Part shown: piece after piece, positions 54,790 through 64,000 of the stretch
How the letters are laid out: each line of letters begins with the position of its first letter
How positions within the stretch are numbered: the first letter of the stretch is position 1
Source: Bacillus wiedmannii
GTDB lineage: Bacteria; Bacillota; Bacilli; Bacillales; Bacillaceae_G
Assembly: GCF_001583695.1 (NCBI RefSeq)
Contig: NZ_LOBC01000061.1
Location: forward strand, 62,001 to 126,000
Length of the DNA stretch: 64,000 nt
Reading direction: 5' to 3'
Translations under genes and position numbers: made by a program
The notes under the pieces: generated by a model
What the model was told of the DNA's origin: nothing
Databases searched by the model: none
What the model saw: the letters and a program-made list of their open reading frames with translations, nothing else

Positions 54790-55491
54790 ATGAAACCAAT
54801 GGAAGCAGCACAAAGCATAATTACATCACAATTTCCGAATTGTGATGTAGCTTTACTGGGAGGAAGCGTTGTAAGAGGAGAAGCGACAAAAACATCTGAT
54901 CTGGACATTGTTATAGTTGATCAAAATTTAACGTCTTGTTATAGAGAATCTTTCTATAGTAATGGATGGCCTGTTGAAGTGTTTGCACATAATTTTGAAA
55001 CGTGTAAAACCTTTTTTAAAATGGATTGTGACCGAGGGAGACCTTCGTTACCACAATTAGTTTCAGAGGGTATTGTATTAAAAGGAGAAAATGAAATTGT
55101 TGAGAGATTAAAAAGAGAAGCAAATGATTTACTAAATAAAGGGCCAGCTAAATGGACTGAAGAAATGATGAAGCAGAAACGATATTTTATTACGGATACT
55201 TTGGACGATTTTATTGGTGCATCAAAAAGAGAAGAAGAATTGTTTATCGCAAATTTATTAGCTGATTTATTACATGAATATATATTAAGAGTAAATGGTA
55301 AATGGCTTGGAAATTCAAAATGGTTTATAAGGGTACTTAGAAAATATGATGAACAGTACGCAGATCAATTTGTAGCAGCGTTCGATCATTTTTATACAAC
55401 GGGAGAGAAAAGAAAATTAATTACTTTTGTAGAAAAAACGCTAGAACAGTACGGAGGAAGAATGTTTGAAGGGTTTTCTATAGGAAAATAA
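54790..55491 (+). CDS. Nucleotidyltransferase-fold protein
   Basis: A 233-residue protein with the pol-beta-type nucleotidyltransferase motif ALLGGSVVRGEATKTSDLDI then VIVDQ, with the Gly-Ser pair and two acidic residues of the active site. A helical C-terminal half (EEELFIANLLADLLHEYILR) resembles the substrate domain of antibiotic or kanamycin-type transferases. What it modifies is unknown. ATG 54790 follows AAGGGG. It is second in a run of five close-set genes (54090-57124) that may form one operon. Confidence 0.85.
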   Translation: MKPMEAAQSIITSQFPNCDVALLGGSVVRGEATKTSDLDIVIVDQNLTSCYRESFYSNGWPVEVFAHNFETCKTFFKMDCDRGRPSLPQLVSEGIVLKGENEIVERLKREANDLLNKGPAKWTEEMMKQKRYFITDTLDDFIGASKREEELFIANLLADLLHEYILRVNGKWLGNSKWFIRVLRKYDEQYADQFVAAFDHFYTTGEKRKLITFVEKTLEQYGGRMFEGFSIGK

Positions 55492-55506
55492 AAAGGGGAT
55501 AACGCA

Positions 55507-56052
55507 ATGAATGTACCATATGTTCAATTAAGAGAATTGACACTAGATGATGTAGAAGATCGATATCAATGGTCATTAGATAGAGAAGTGACAAATCATT
55601 TAGTTGTACCGGATCAATATCCACCGTTCACTCGTGAAGATACGAAAAAGTGGATTGAAGCATGTATAAATCGAAAAAATGGTTATGAACAAAGAGCTAT
55701 CACTACAGAAAACAGCATACATATTGGGTGGGTAGATCTTAAAAACTTTGATAAAACAAATAAAAATGCAGAACTGGGAATCGCGATTGGTAATAAAGAG
55801 TATTGGGGTAAAGGATATGGATTAGCAGCTTTATATAGTATGTTACATCTAGCATTCTTTGAATTTGAATTAGAAAAAGTTTGGCTACGTGTAGATGAAG
55901 ATAATTTTCAAGCTAGAAAGAGTTATGAAAAGGCTGGTTTTATTTGTGAAGGATTAATGAGAAATGATCGATTACGTCAAGGAAAGTTCATTCATCGTTA
56001 TCGTTATAGTATGTTAAGAGAAGAATACGAATCTATAAATAGTAGTTTATAA
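55507..56052 (+). CDS. GNAT N-acetyltransferase (RimJ/RimL type)
   Basis: A 181-residue GNAT. It has PYVQLRELTLDDVEDRYQWS at the start, GWVDLKNFDKTNKNAELGIA in the middle, motif A as NKEYWGKGYGLAALYSML and late VWLRVDEDNFQARKSYEKAG. ARKSYEKAGF-type ends are usual for the branch. The acceptor is unknown. ATG 55507 has a GGGG site. It lies between a nucleotidyltransferase and another GNAT, in one dense gene run. Confidence 0.88.
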   Translation: MNVPYVQLRELTLDDVEDRYQWSLDREVTNHLVVPDQYPPFTREDTKKWIEACINRKNGYEQRAITTENSIHIGWVDLKNFDKTNKNAELGIAIGNKEYWGKGYGLAALYSMLHLAFFEFELEKVWLRVDEDNFQARKSYEKAGFICEGLMRNDRLRQGKFIHRYRYSMLREEYESINSSL

Positions 56053-56086
56053 AAATATTATGTTAACTTAAAGGGGCTGGAGAAAT

Positions 56087-56587
56087 ATGATTCGATTACT
56101 TACGAAAGAAGATGCAAAACAATATTGGGAGTTACGTTTACAGGCATTACAAGTAAATCCAGAGGCATTTGTAACAACTTATGAAGAGGCGATTCGTCAA
56201 GAAAATCCTATTAAGCGAGTGGAAAATAATTTAACAGCTACTACTAGCTGTACATTCGGTGCTTTTAATGAAAAGAATCAATTAGTTGGAGTGGTTACTT
56301 TACTAACAGAAGAGAAAGAGGCGTATAAACATAAAGGTCATATCGTTGCGATGTATGTAGATGCAAGCAATCGAAGAAGTGGCCTTGCACGTGAGTTAAT
56401 ACGTAAGGCAATTGAAAGAGCAAGAGAAATGAACTTAGAACAATTGAACTTAGGTGTTGTATCTACAAACGAACCAGCAAAAAAATTGTATGAATCAATG
56501 GGCTTTAAAACGTATGGGATTGAAAAGAGAGCTATAAAGATGAATGGTGTGTATAGTGATGATGAACATATGGTCGTGTTCTTTTAA
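56087..56587 (+). CDS. GNAT N-acetyltransferase
   Basis: A 166-residue GNAT of the amino-acid or antibiotic type. Start: RLLTKEDAKQYWELRLQALQ. The acetyl-CoA segment is AMYVDASNRRSGLARELIRK and the late segment QLNLGVVSTNEPAKKLYESM. The ATG has an AGGGG-type site. It is followed within 16 bases by the DinB-like gene. Confidence 0.88.
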   Translation: MIRLLTKEDAKQYWELRLQALQVNPEAFVTTYEEAIRQENPIKRVENNLTATTSCTFGAFNEKNQLVGVVTLLTEEKEAYKHKGHIVAMYVDASNRRSGLARELIRKAIERAREMNLEQLNLGVVSTNEPAKKLYESMGFKTYGIEKRAIKMNGVYSDDEHMVVFF

Positions 56588-56602
56588 TAGAGGGAGTTTA
56601 GT

Positions 56603-57124
56603 ATGAAAGATCTCCATTTAGAAAAAAATATGAACCCACAAGTAGCGATTCTATATGCGACGGTTACTGATACATTTAAACGATTGCAAAAGTTAGTAGA
56701 AGGTACTGCTGAGAAAGAATTGTCTTATAAAGGATTAGAAAATAATGAAAATAGTATGGGGCAGCTACTTCAGCATTTAGCGGTTGTTGATTTATACTGG
56801 GTGTACCGTTTAAAAGGAGAGGAGGTTCCACCGACACTTGAAAATAAATATGGACCAATGTTGAATGAAATGGGAGGATTGCCTAGTTTAAGAAAGTATA
56901 AATTACAAGAATTAATGCAAGATTATGAAGCAGTGCAACATATGTTTTATGAGGAGTGTATGAAACTAACAGAAAATGATTTAACAAGGGAAGTTTTTTA
57001 TGAGAAGGGAGAAACTGCGACTATAAGGTGGGGAATATGGCATATAGCCGATCATAATCGGTACCATCAAGCTCATATTAGTCAGTTAAGAAAACTATAT
57101 AGAGCTAGAATAGATGCGAGATAA
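56603..57124 (+). CDS. DinB-like metal-binding protein
   Basis: A 173-residue helical-bundle protein of the DinB/YfiT superfamily. The metal-binding His residues fit MGQLLQHLAVVDLYWVYR and WGIWHIADHNRYHQAHISQL (His-X3-His). The fold is shared with bacillithiol transferases (BstA), so transfer of a thiol to a toxic compound is one possible role; this is inference. ATG 56603 follows AGGGAG. It is the last gene of the run from 54090. Confidence 0.85.
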   Translation: MKDLHLEKNMNPQVAILYATVTDTFKRLQKLVEGTAEKELSYKGLENNENSMGQLLQHLAVVDLYWVYRLKGEEVPPTLENKYGPMLNEMGGLPSLRKYKLQELMQDYEAVQHMFYEECMKLTENDLTREVFYEKGETATIRWGIWHIADHNRYHQAHISQLRKLYRARIDAR

Positions 57125-57193
57125 AGATTTCGAATTTTAATTATATTTAATTTGTTGTATAGTATAAGAAGAAACTAAACAAGGAGTTTTATA

Positions 57194-58132
57194 ATGAAAG
57201 CTATTGCAGTAGGGATATTGGCATCATTTTTCTTTGCCTTTACCTTTGTTTTAAACCGGGCGATGGACTTAGAAGGTGGAAGCTGGATTTGGAGTGCTTC
57301 ATTAAGGTACTACTTTATGGTTCCAATGCTTTTACTTATTGTCATGTATAGAGGGAACTTAAAGCAACTCTTTCAATATATGAAAAATAATCCAAAAGAA
57401 TGGTTAGTGTGGAGTATCGTTGGATTTGGTCTCTTCTATGCACCACTTAGTTTTGCCGGAGCTTTTGGACCTGGTTGGCTTGTTGCATCAACTTGGCAAA
57501 TTACGATTGTCGCAGGAATTTTGTTAACACCATTTTTTGCAGTAGATCCATTACATAAAAAACTTCCAATGAAGGAATTAGTTATGTCTGGGGTTATTTT
57601 ATGCGGTGTTGTACTCATGCAAGTAGAACATGCTTCTTCATTAGGAGTTCGAGAAACCGTTTTATGTGTAGCTCCTGTACTTATTGCGGCGTTTGCGTAT
57701 CCTCTTGGAAATCGAAAAATGATGCAAGTTTGTAAAGGTGAATTAGATGTATTCCAGCGAGTTCTCGGTATGACATTAGCAAGTTTACCATTTTGGTTTT
57801 TACTATCTGGTTATGAAGTATCAACAGGCGGATTACCATCAAGTAGCCAAGTTTTCCAATGTTTTATTGTAGCAGTTAGTTCTGGTTTAATCGCGACAGT
57901 ACTATTCTTCTTTGCGACAGATCTTGTAAAAGATGATCCACAAAAACTAGCAACAGTGGAAGCAACACAGTCCGGTGAAGTTTTATTTGCGCTAGTAGGA
58001 GAGCTCATCTTGCTATCTGCGCCAATTCCGTCATCTTTATCTTGGATCGGAATGAGTCTTGTTATTGTCGGAATGATACTACATAGTTATGTAGCAGTCG
58101 TTGTGAAAAAAGAAGAAAAAATAACGGCGTAA
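57194..58132 (+). CDS. DMT-superfamily exporter (multidrug-resistance efflux type)
   Basis: A 312-residue membrane protein with about ten segments. It opens AVGILASFFFAFTFVLNRAM and has SLRYYFMVPMLLLIVMYRGN, SVGLFYAPLSFAGAFGPGW-like turns and VVSSGLIATVLFFFATDLV-like segments, as in the EamA/EmrE-related 'multidrug efflux' family. The substrate is unknown. ATG 57194 follows AAGGAG. It is single, with a strong terminator at 58136-58169. Confidence 0.85.
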   Translation: MKAIAVGILASFFFAFTFVLNRAMDLEGGSWIWSASLRYYFMVPMLLLIVMYRGNLKQLFQYMKNNPKEWLVWSIVGFGLFYAPLSFAGAFGPGWLVASTWQITIVAGILLTPFFAVDPLHKKLPMKELVMSGVILCGVVLMQVEHASSLGVRETVLCVAPVLIAAFAYPLGNRKMMQVCKGELDVFQRVLGMTLASLPFWFLLSGYEVSTGGLPSSSQVFQCFIVAVSSGLIATVLFFFATDLVKDDPQKLATVEATQSGEVLFALVGELILLSAPIPSSLSWIGMSLVIVGMILHSYVAVVVKKEEKITA

Positions 58133-58135
58133 TGA

Positions 58136-58169
58136 GACTAGCTCTTTATAGAAAGAGCTAGTCTTTTTT
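58136..58169 (+). terminator. Intrinsic terminator
   Basis: GACTAGCTCTTT and AAAGAGCTAGTC (58136-58147 with 58152-58163) around a four-base loop, with a T-run after. Confidence 0.93.
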
Positions 58170-58188
58170 CATGGAAAGGGATGTAGAA

Positions 58189-58599
58189 ATGAATTTGCAA
58201 CGCGTGGAACAAATTGAGAAAGATCCAATTTTAAATGTGTTACAGTATGCAGTTGGGCCAAGTGAAACTAGCTTAAAGAAAGCAGTTTTATATTATGAAA
58301 GTAATAAAGGGACTTTGTACAGATATGAAGAAGAGGCTTGTATAGGTATTGAAATAATCGGAGCAAATAAAGCGAGAATATGTCACATAGCAGTCGCTCC
58401 ACAATATCGTAATAAAGGAATTGCGTTGCAAATGATAAAAGAAGTAGTAAAAATGCTTCAATTAACTTATATAGAAGCAGAGACAGACAATGAGGCAGTA
58501 GAATTTTATAAAAAAATTGGTTTTCAGGTTAAAAGTTTAGGAGAAAGATATCCGGGGATTGAAAGATTTCATTTGTATTTTAAAAATAAAACATATTAA
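58189..58599 (+). CDS. GNAT N-acetyltransferase, short
   Basis: A 136-residue GNAT. It opens NLQRVEQIEKDPILNVLQYA; the CoA-binding segment is ICHIAVAPQYRNKGIALQMI then KEVVKML; the end is ETDNEAVEFYKKIGFQVKSL. These fit a minimal GNAT fold. The start is ATG 58189, after AAAGGGA; an earlier ATG at 58171 lies against the T-run of the terminator and has no site. It has no partner. A bcr1-like repeat follows it. Confidence 0.85.
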   Translation: MNLQRVEQIEKDPILNVLQYAVGPSETSLKKAVLYYESNKGTLYRYEEEACIGIEIIGANKARICHIAVAPQYRNKGIALQMIKEVVKMLQLTYIEAETDNEAVEFYKKIGFQVKSLGERYPGIERFHLYFKNKTY

Positions 58600-58655
58600 A
58601 ATCATCTTAGAATATAATATCCGGAATAGGATTTGAAGAACTAGTTTGTTTTTCA

Positions 58656-58814
58656 TTTATCCGGCTATTTGGGGGCAGTAAGACTCCCATCTCAAAATTC
58701 GGCTGGAGTAAGGAAGCTAGGTGGAAGCCCTGCAGCCCATAAAAGCCCAATTGGTACGGAATAATAATTAATGGGTGATGAACAAAACTGCCATTGCTTA
58801 AAGTTTCACTTTAT
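58656..58814. repeat. bcr1-like mobile repeat with TTTAT flanks
   Basis: A G+C-richer 149-base block (58661-58809) is bounded by TTTAT on each side (58656-58660 and 58810-58814). GGCAGT near its left end and ACTGCC near its right end are inverted. Length, TTTAT flanks and internal foldback match the B. cereus group repeat bcr1 (about 155 bp) as I know it. It has no coding capacity and lies between two genes. Confidence 0.75.
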
Positions 58815-58908
58815 TTGTTCTAATTTTAATAGCAACTGTTTGTTAGTTTTTTACAAAAGCGCAAGAAAGGTCGGAATGGTTAGTTGATGCTAAGGAAGGA
58901 AGTAAAAT

Positions 58909-60099
58909 ATGAGTAAATCAATAAATAATGGAGCAATTGAGAAGAAGCGTGCAGTCTCATTAGATTTAGCAAGGGGTATTATGTTACTATTAATCGTACT
59001 TGCCCATGCACCGCTTTACTTGTATGCTGCAGATCCTGGAATTATGCATAGGGTGGAAAGCGGAAGTTTCTTTGATCAAATTGTAAACCTTTTTGGTATA
59101 TTCATAATTGATAACCGTGCAAGAGCGATGTTTGCCGTATTATTAGGCTACGGTTTGGTTCTAGCACTCGAAGGGCAAATATCAAAAGGGAAAAATGAAA
59201 ATCATGCTGTAAAAATAGTAAGAAGACGCTCTTCGTATTTAATACTGTTTGGGATTGTGTTAGCAGTCTTAATTGGAGGGCAAGATATTCTTATGGCCTA
59301 TGGTGTAGCGGGGCTTCTTGTTAGCCCGCTATTAAAGTGTAAAATAAAAACATTAATTCGAACATTTACGATTATCACTATATTGTATATCATTTTTATT
59401 CCAATAATATGGGGATTTAATATGCAAGCAATAGGCGATTACGGTTTTTCACCAGATGTTTCAGCAAAAGACACGTATATTAGTACTACAATGTTACGAT
59501 TACTTTTCTTTCCTCTTATACCCGTTCTCATCCATTTTATGTTCCCGATTATTCCTTCTGTAATTCTTGGTTTGTGGATTGCTAGATATCAGTTATTAAT
59601 AAAACCAGAGCAACATTTGAAAAAATTATATTTTATAACAATTATAGGATTAGCAATTTCCTTAATAGGTGCTTTGCCTCTATCTTTTATAGGGACTATA
59701 TGGTATCCAAGTGTATTTACAGCTGGAATGATAAATGGAATCCATATTTTAACTGGAATTGTTGGAGGGTTAGCATATGCAACGGGTTTCGGTATAATAG
59801 GGAGTAGATTGAAAAATCTAGGGTACTTTAGCCTTTCATTAATTGCTTTGGGAAAGCGCTCATTAACATTTTTTGTTTTGAATGAGGCACTGCTTGTTAT
59901 ACTTTTATCACCTGTAGCATTTGATTTAGGTGGGTATGTAAGTAACGCTCTTGCTGCATTGATAGCTATAAGTATTTGGATATTGTCTGTCATATTAGCT
60001 ACAATAATGGAGAAAAACAATCTGAATGGACCATTAGAGATTTTATTGAGACGTTTAATATATAAAAATAAAACAATTGAAAGACGACCCGGATATTAG
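58909..60099 (+). CDS. DUF418-type membrane protein
   Basis: A 396-residue membrane protein with about ten segments. It starts AVSLDLARGIMLLLIVLAHA, a form of the family's typical LDxxRGxxLL opening, then DNRARAMFAVLLGYGLVLAL and, late, LIALGKRSLTFFVLNEALLV, matching DUF418 (YeiB-like). Its role is unknown; relatives have been linked to membrane or surface modification. The start ATG 58909 has AAGGAAG nearby. The terminator stem includes the last codons. Confidence 0.85.
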   Translation: MSKSINNGAIEKKRAVSLDLARGIMLLLIVLAHAPLYLYAADPGIMHRVESGSFFDQIVNLFGIFIIDNRARAMFAVLLGYGLVLALEGQISKGKNENHAVKIVRRRSSYLILFGIVLAVLIGGQDILMAYGVAGLLVSPLLKCKIKTLIRTFTIITILYIIFIPIIWGFNMQAIGDYGFSPDVSAKDTYISTTMLRLLFFPLIPVLIHFMFPIIPSVILGLWIARYQLLIKPEQHLKKLYFITIIGLAISLIGALPLSFIGTIWYPSVFTAGMINGIHILTGIVGGLAYATGFGIIGSRLKNLGYFSLSLIALGKRSLTFFVLNEALLVILLSPVAFDLGGYVSNALAALIAISIWILSVILATIMEKNNLNGPLEILLRRLIYKNKTIERRPGY

Positions 60100-60113
60100 G
60101 TCGTCTTTCAATT
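60075..60113 (+). terminator. Terminator overlapping the DUF418 stop
   Basis: A 15-bp stem AATTGAAAGACGACC / GGTCGTCTTTCAATT with a loop that holds most of the stop codon (60097-60099); the stem's left arm codes for the last residues. Confidence 0.88.
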
Positions 60114-60211
60114 TATTATAGTCTATAAATAAAATTATAATCTAATGATAGTTTGTTTTTATTCATGGAATAAAAAGTATAAAATATGCAAATGTGCATC
60201 TAAGGTATAGT

Positions 60212-60241
60212 TTGAAAAAAGTAAGATTTACATTATATAAT
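60212..60241 (+). promoter_or_regulatory. Sigma-A promoter
   Basis: TTGAAA (60212-60217), an 18-base spacer and perfect TATAAT (60236-60241), 47 bases before the lipoprotein gene. Confidence 0.85.
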
Positions 60242-60288
60242 AAAGGTATCTGGAAAAATATAGATAAAAGAAATTAGGTGTATAACAC

Positions 60289-60900
60289 ATGAGAATGGAT
60301 AAAAGTAAATTTATAAAAATTGCTACTTCAATAGGGGTATCATCTTTTTTATTAACTGGATGTGGCGATTATGAAGAAGATACTGCTCAACAAGAAAGTA
60401 CTGCTGTTAAAACGGATGGTGGAAAACAAGGAAATGAACAAGAAACTTTAAATTGTGATGATAAAACTCCTACCAATGAAAATGTAGAAAATGATGAGTT
60501 ATGCAAGGAAATTAATCCATCGTTTTCATCGTATAATGAAAACTCACATTTACCGATACTGCCATTCGTAGCAGGATATTTATTAGCAAGCAGAACTTCA
60601 AATATGAATTATACAGCAAAACCCAATGTAATGAAGAAACCGTATGTAAATAATATTATTCCATATCATGAAAAAGACCAAAGTAGAACTGGTGGCAGCA
60701 GTGGTGGAGGATACTACGGTGGAACTAACAGTAACAACAATAATTCTTCCAATAAAGTAGATTTAAACAAACAACAGCCCAATTCCTCAAATAAAGTGAC
60801 GCCAGATACAAATACGCCGAAATCATCTACTACTCAAACGCCGAAAGTGAATTCTGGTTCAAGTGGAATTGGAAACGCAAAAGCGCCAGCCGGATCATAA
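60289..60900 (+). CDS. Lipoprotein, YgiB-like, with low-complexity tail
   Basis: A 203-residue lipoprotein. The signal FIKIATSIGVSSFLLTGC has lipobox LTGC and Cys25. The middle contains LPILPFVAGYLLASRTSN and the second half is Gly/Ser/Asn-rich (GGSSGGGYYGGTNSNNNN) and ends in Ser/Thr/Pro repeats. In order and neighbour it is like E. coli YgiB, whose gene lies before the glutathionylspermidine synthase-like ygiC. Start ATG 60289 has AGGTG upstream. The next gene begins 20 bases later. Confidence 0.75.
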   Translation: MRMDKSKFIKIATSIGVSSFLLTGCGDYEEDTAQQESTAVKTDGGKQGNEQETLNCDDKTPTNENVENDELCKEINPSFSSYNENSHLPILPFVAGYLLASRTSNMNYTAKPNVMKKPYVNNIIPYHEKDQSRTGGSSGGGYYGGTNSNNNNSSNKVDLNKQQPNSSNKVTPDTNTPKSSTTQTPKVNSGSSGIGNAKAPAGS

Positions 60901-60920
60901 TACGAAAGGATAATAGGATT

Positions 60921-62168
60921 ATGTATACAGAACAAGAGCAGAAAGAGTATATGAAAGTATGGTTTTCACTTGCGGAAGAGGCTGGTCGGAATGGTTTTAC
61001 ATGGCCGAGTCTATTAGAAAATGAAGAATGGAATCAATATATGGCAATAGGTATGTATCGTATGCCAGTAAAAACTTATACTGCTATTTCAAAAGCGACA
61101 GAGGAAGTTATGTACGTGTTATATAGAACGTATCAATATATTGTCAATACGACAGAAGATTTTCAAAAACTAGGATTTCCAGCTGAAACGTGGGAAATTG
61201 CGAGAATGAAACATGCTGGTTTGTTTTCATATTTTACAAGGTTTGACTTTATCGTAAATGGTGAAGATATAAAGTTAATAGAAGTAAATTGTGACACACC
61301 TACAGGTTATTTAGAGCCGTCTGTCGCAAATGAAGTATTATGCCGTTATCACGATGTGAATCACCCAAATCATATAGAAGAGCATATTGTGCAGGCGTGG
61401 GAACAAATTAAACATGACTATAATATAGGTCCTGAAGAGACGATATATTTTACTAGTTATGATTGGCACGATGAAGATCATCAAACAGTTCAATTTTTAA
61501 GAAGCTATTGCTTAGATCAATCAACGGACTATATAGGAATACAAGATATCGTCGTTGCAGATGATGGTATATATACACCAAATGGTGAACGAATCCATTA
61601 TTTATATAGACTATATCCAATTGAATATTTAGTTTCAGATACCGATAAAAATGGGAAAAGAATTGGACTTCAGCTTTTAGATCATATAGCGCAAGGAAGA
61701 ATGAAAATTATTAATCCACCTGCTGCTTTTCTTATGCAAAATAAAAGTGTACTCGCATTAATTTGGCAACTGTTCGAAGAGGGAGTTTTCTTTGAGAAAG
61801 AAGAGCGAGAAATCATTCAGAACTACTTCTTACCAACATATTTTACAAATAAACCGTTTATAGAAAGAAATGAATCATATGTTTCTAAACCTTTATACGG
61901 CCGTGAAGGCGGAGGGGTATCTATATACGAAAATGATGAACTATTAGCTGAAGATAAAACGGAGTATTACTTTGAACAACGGAAAATATATCAGCAATAC
62001 ATAGAAATGCCTGACTATACAATTGACACATGGGATGGTCCGTATACTGGTAAACTATTAATTGGTTCACACTGTATTAGCGGGAGAGCCGCAGGGTTAT
62101 TTTTACGTGTAGGCGAGAAAATAACGGGAAACTTATCGATGTTTACAGGGGTAACAATTGAAGGGTAA
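60921..62168 (+). CDS. Glutathionylspermidine synthase-like ATP-grasp protein (YgiC type)
   Basis: A 415-residue member of the glutathionylspermidine synthase C-terminal (ATP-grasp) family. It has IARMKHAGLFSYFTRFDFIV, IKLIEVNCDTPTGYLEPSVA, ETIYFTSYDWHDEDHQ and VSKPLYGREGGGVSIYENDE with the nucleotide-binding lysine and glycine-rich loop. No amidase domain is present, as in YgiC and YjfC. The substrate is unknown; members join an amine to a peptide or similar. It is coupled to the YgiB-like lipoprotein gene, so the pair probably act together at the cell envelope. Confidence 0.9.
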   Translation: MYTEQEQKEYMKVWFSLAEEAGRNGFTWPSLLENEEWNQYMAIGMYRMPVKTYTAISKATEEVMYVLYRTYQYIVNTTEDFQKLGFPAETWEIARMKHAGLFSYFTRFDFIVNGEDIKLIEVNCDTPTGYLEPSVANEVLCRYHDVNHPNHIEEHIVQAWEQIKHDYNIGPEETIYFTSYDWHDEDHQTVQFLRSYCLDQSTDYIGIQDIVVADDGIYTPNGERIHYLYRLYPIEYLVSDTDKNGKRIGLQLLDHIAQGRMKIINPPAAFLMQNKSVLALIWQLFEEGVFFEKEEREIIQNYFLPTYFTNKPFIERNESYVSKPLYGREGGGVSIYENDELLAEDKTEYYFEQRKIYQQYIEMPDYTIDTWDGPYTGKLLIGSHCISGRAAGLFLRVGEKITGNLSMFTGVTIEG

Positions 62169-62171
62169 ATG

Positions 62172-62211
62172 AAACGGAAGAGCTTATCAGTTGTGATGGG
62201 CTCTTTCGTTT
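62172..62211 (+). terminator. Intrinsic terminator
   Basis: AAACGGAAGAGC / GCTCTTTCGTTT, with one G-U pair and a 16-base loop, just after the stop codon. Confidence 0.75.
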
Positions 62212-63295
<1,084 letters not shown>

Positions 63296-63307
63296 GGGAT
63301 GGTTACA

Positions 63308-63997
63308 ATGAAGGGGAAAAAGGTATTAATTACGAGTGGTGGTTGTTTAGAAAAATGGGACCAAGTGCGTGGTCATACGAATATGGCAAAAGGGACAATT
63401 GGTAGAATAATCGCTGAAGAGTTTATAAGTAAAGGAGCACATGTTATATATTTACACGGTTATTTCGCTGAGAAACCGAACGATGTAAACAATCAATTAG
63501 AATTACACCCGTTTGAAGGAATTGTTGATTTACAAGATAAAATGAAAAGTATCATTACGCATGAAAAAGTCGATGCGGTCATTATGGCAGCGGCTGGATC
63601 AGATTGGGTTGTAGACAAAATTTGTGATCAAGATGGTAATGTTCTTAATATGAATGGGAAAATTTCAAGTGATATAGCGCCAATTATTCATTTTCAAAAG
63701 GCTCCAAAAGTATTAAAGCAAATAAAAGAGTGGGATCCAGAAACCGTACTCGTTGGTTTTAAACTTGAAAGTGATGTAAATGAAGAAGAATTGTTTGAAA
63801 GAGCGAAAAATAGAATGAAAGAATCTAAGGCAAATGTAATGATTGCAAATTCACCACATTCTTTATATTCACGTGGAGCGGTGCACTACGTAATTGGACA
63901 GGACGGTAAAGGGAAGTTATGTAATGGGAAAGATGAAACGGCGAAAGAAATTGTCAAAAGGTTAGAAGTACTATGTAATCACATTACTGCTTTATAA
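63308..63997 (+). CDS. Stand-alone CoaB-like phosphopantothenate-cysteine ligase domain
   Basis: A 229-residue protein with the CoaB fold (DFP/PPC synthetase) and no decarboxylase (CoaC) part. It opens KKVLITSGGCLEKWDQVRGH, continues TNMAKGTIGRIIAEEFISKG, holds DAVIMAAAGSDWVVDKI and VGFKLESDVNEEELFERAKN. It could be a type II CoaB or a related enzyme of unknown role; normal Bacillus has a fused CoaBC elsewhere. The ATG at 63308 follows AAGGGA; the ATG at 63299 touches that site. It is coupled to the AAC(3)-like gene. Confidence 0.82.
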   Translation: MKGKKVLITSGGCLEKWDQVRGHTNMAKGTIGRIIAEEFISKGAHVIYLHGYFAEKPNDVNNQLELHPFEGIVDLQDKMKSIITHEKVDAVIMAAAGSDWVVDKICDQDGNVLNMNGKISSDIAPIIHFQKAPKVLKQIKEWDPETVLVGFKLESDVNEEELFERAKNRMKESKANVMIANSPHSLYSRGAVHYVIGQDGKGKLCNGKDETAKEIVKRLEVLCNHITAL

Positions 63998-64000
63998 TTT

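Overview
The window is chromosomal DNA of a Bacillus cereus group bacterium (B. cereus, B. thuringiensis or B. anthracis type). This rests on low G+C, strong AGGAGG-type ribosome sites, the B. cereus-type AI-2 uptake locus, the aromatic operon with tyrosine T-boxes, spore-related ATP-grasp genes, and a 155-bp bcr1-like repeat with TTTAT flanks at 58656-58814. I see no phage, plasmid, insertion sequence, CRISPR array, rRNA or tRNA.

Layout. 1-930: the start of an unknown gene and a GNAT. 1066-9392: a complete divergent AI-2 (quorum signal) locus, with lsrR-lsrK-cupin-lsrF leftward and lsrA-lsrC-lsrD-lsrB rightward; the cupin sits where enteric bacteria have lsrG. 9437-12362: malate:quinone oxidoreductase, with a possibly structured leader, and a DUF2332 protein. 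12721-18700: a sigma-54 activator, three activator-type repeats and a good -24/-12 promoter, then an acyl-CoA ligase, an enoyl-CoA hydratase and a GntP-type permease, which look like one carboxylic acid catabolic unit. 18851-25503: GNATs, a membrane protein, a family 2 glycosyltransferase, a secreted SH3/3D-domain wall protein with fourteen 36-bp repeats, and two isochorismatase-like hydrolases.

25616-29574: two divergent ATP-grasp genes, a small protein made of two internal repeats, and a DUF2512 membrane protein. 29752-33234: a 1160-residue SIR2 protein with a long helical C-terminus, a candidate antiphage effector. 33272-40112: the tyrosine/aromatic operon aroF-aroC-hisC-tyrA-aroA, with two tandem T-box leaders in front and a third between aroF and aroC, all with a UAC (Tyr) specifier.

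40248-51236: an Eis-like acetyltransferase; a TetR/MMPL exporter pair with four copies of one 18-bp operator; a truncated P-loop gene; a 38-residue lipoprotein; an ABC-F protein (YkpA type); lipoteichoic acid synthase; and a TerC family protein. 51367-58599: a polysaccharide deacetylase, a VOC protein, a frameshifted gene remnant, an AlkD-like protein, a nucleotidyltransferase, several GNATs, a DinB-like protein and a DMT-type exporter. 58909-63997: a DUF418 membrane protein, a YgiB/YgiC-like pair (lipoprotein plus glutathionylspermidine synthase-like ATP-grasp enzyme), an AAC(3)-family acetyltransferase and a stand-alone CoaB-like protein.

The points most worth checking are the SIR2 protein, the three-T-box architecture, the sigma-54 unit, the cupin in the AI-2 locus, the TetR operator array and the mqo leader. 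All functions are read from sequence motifs and family knowledge; no database search was run.
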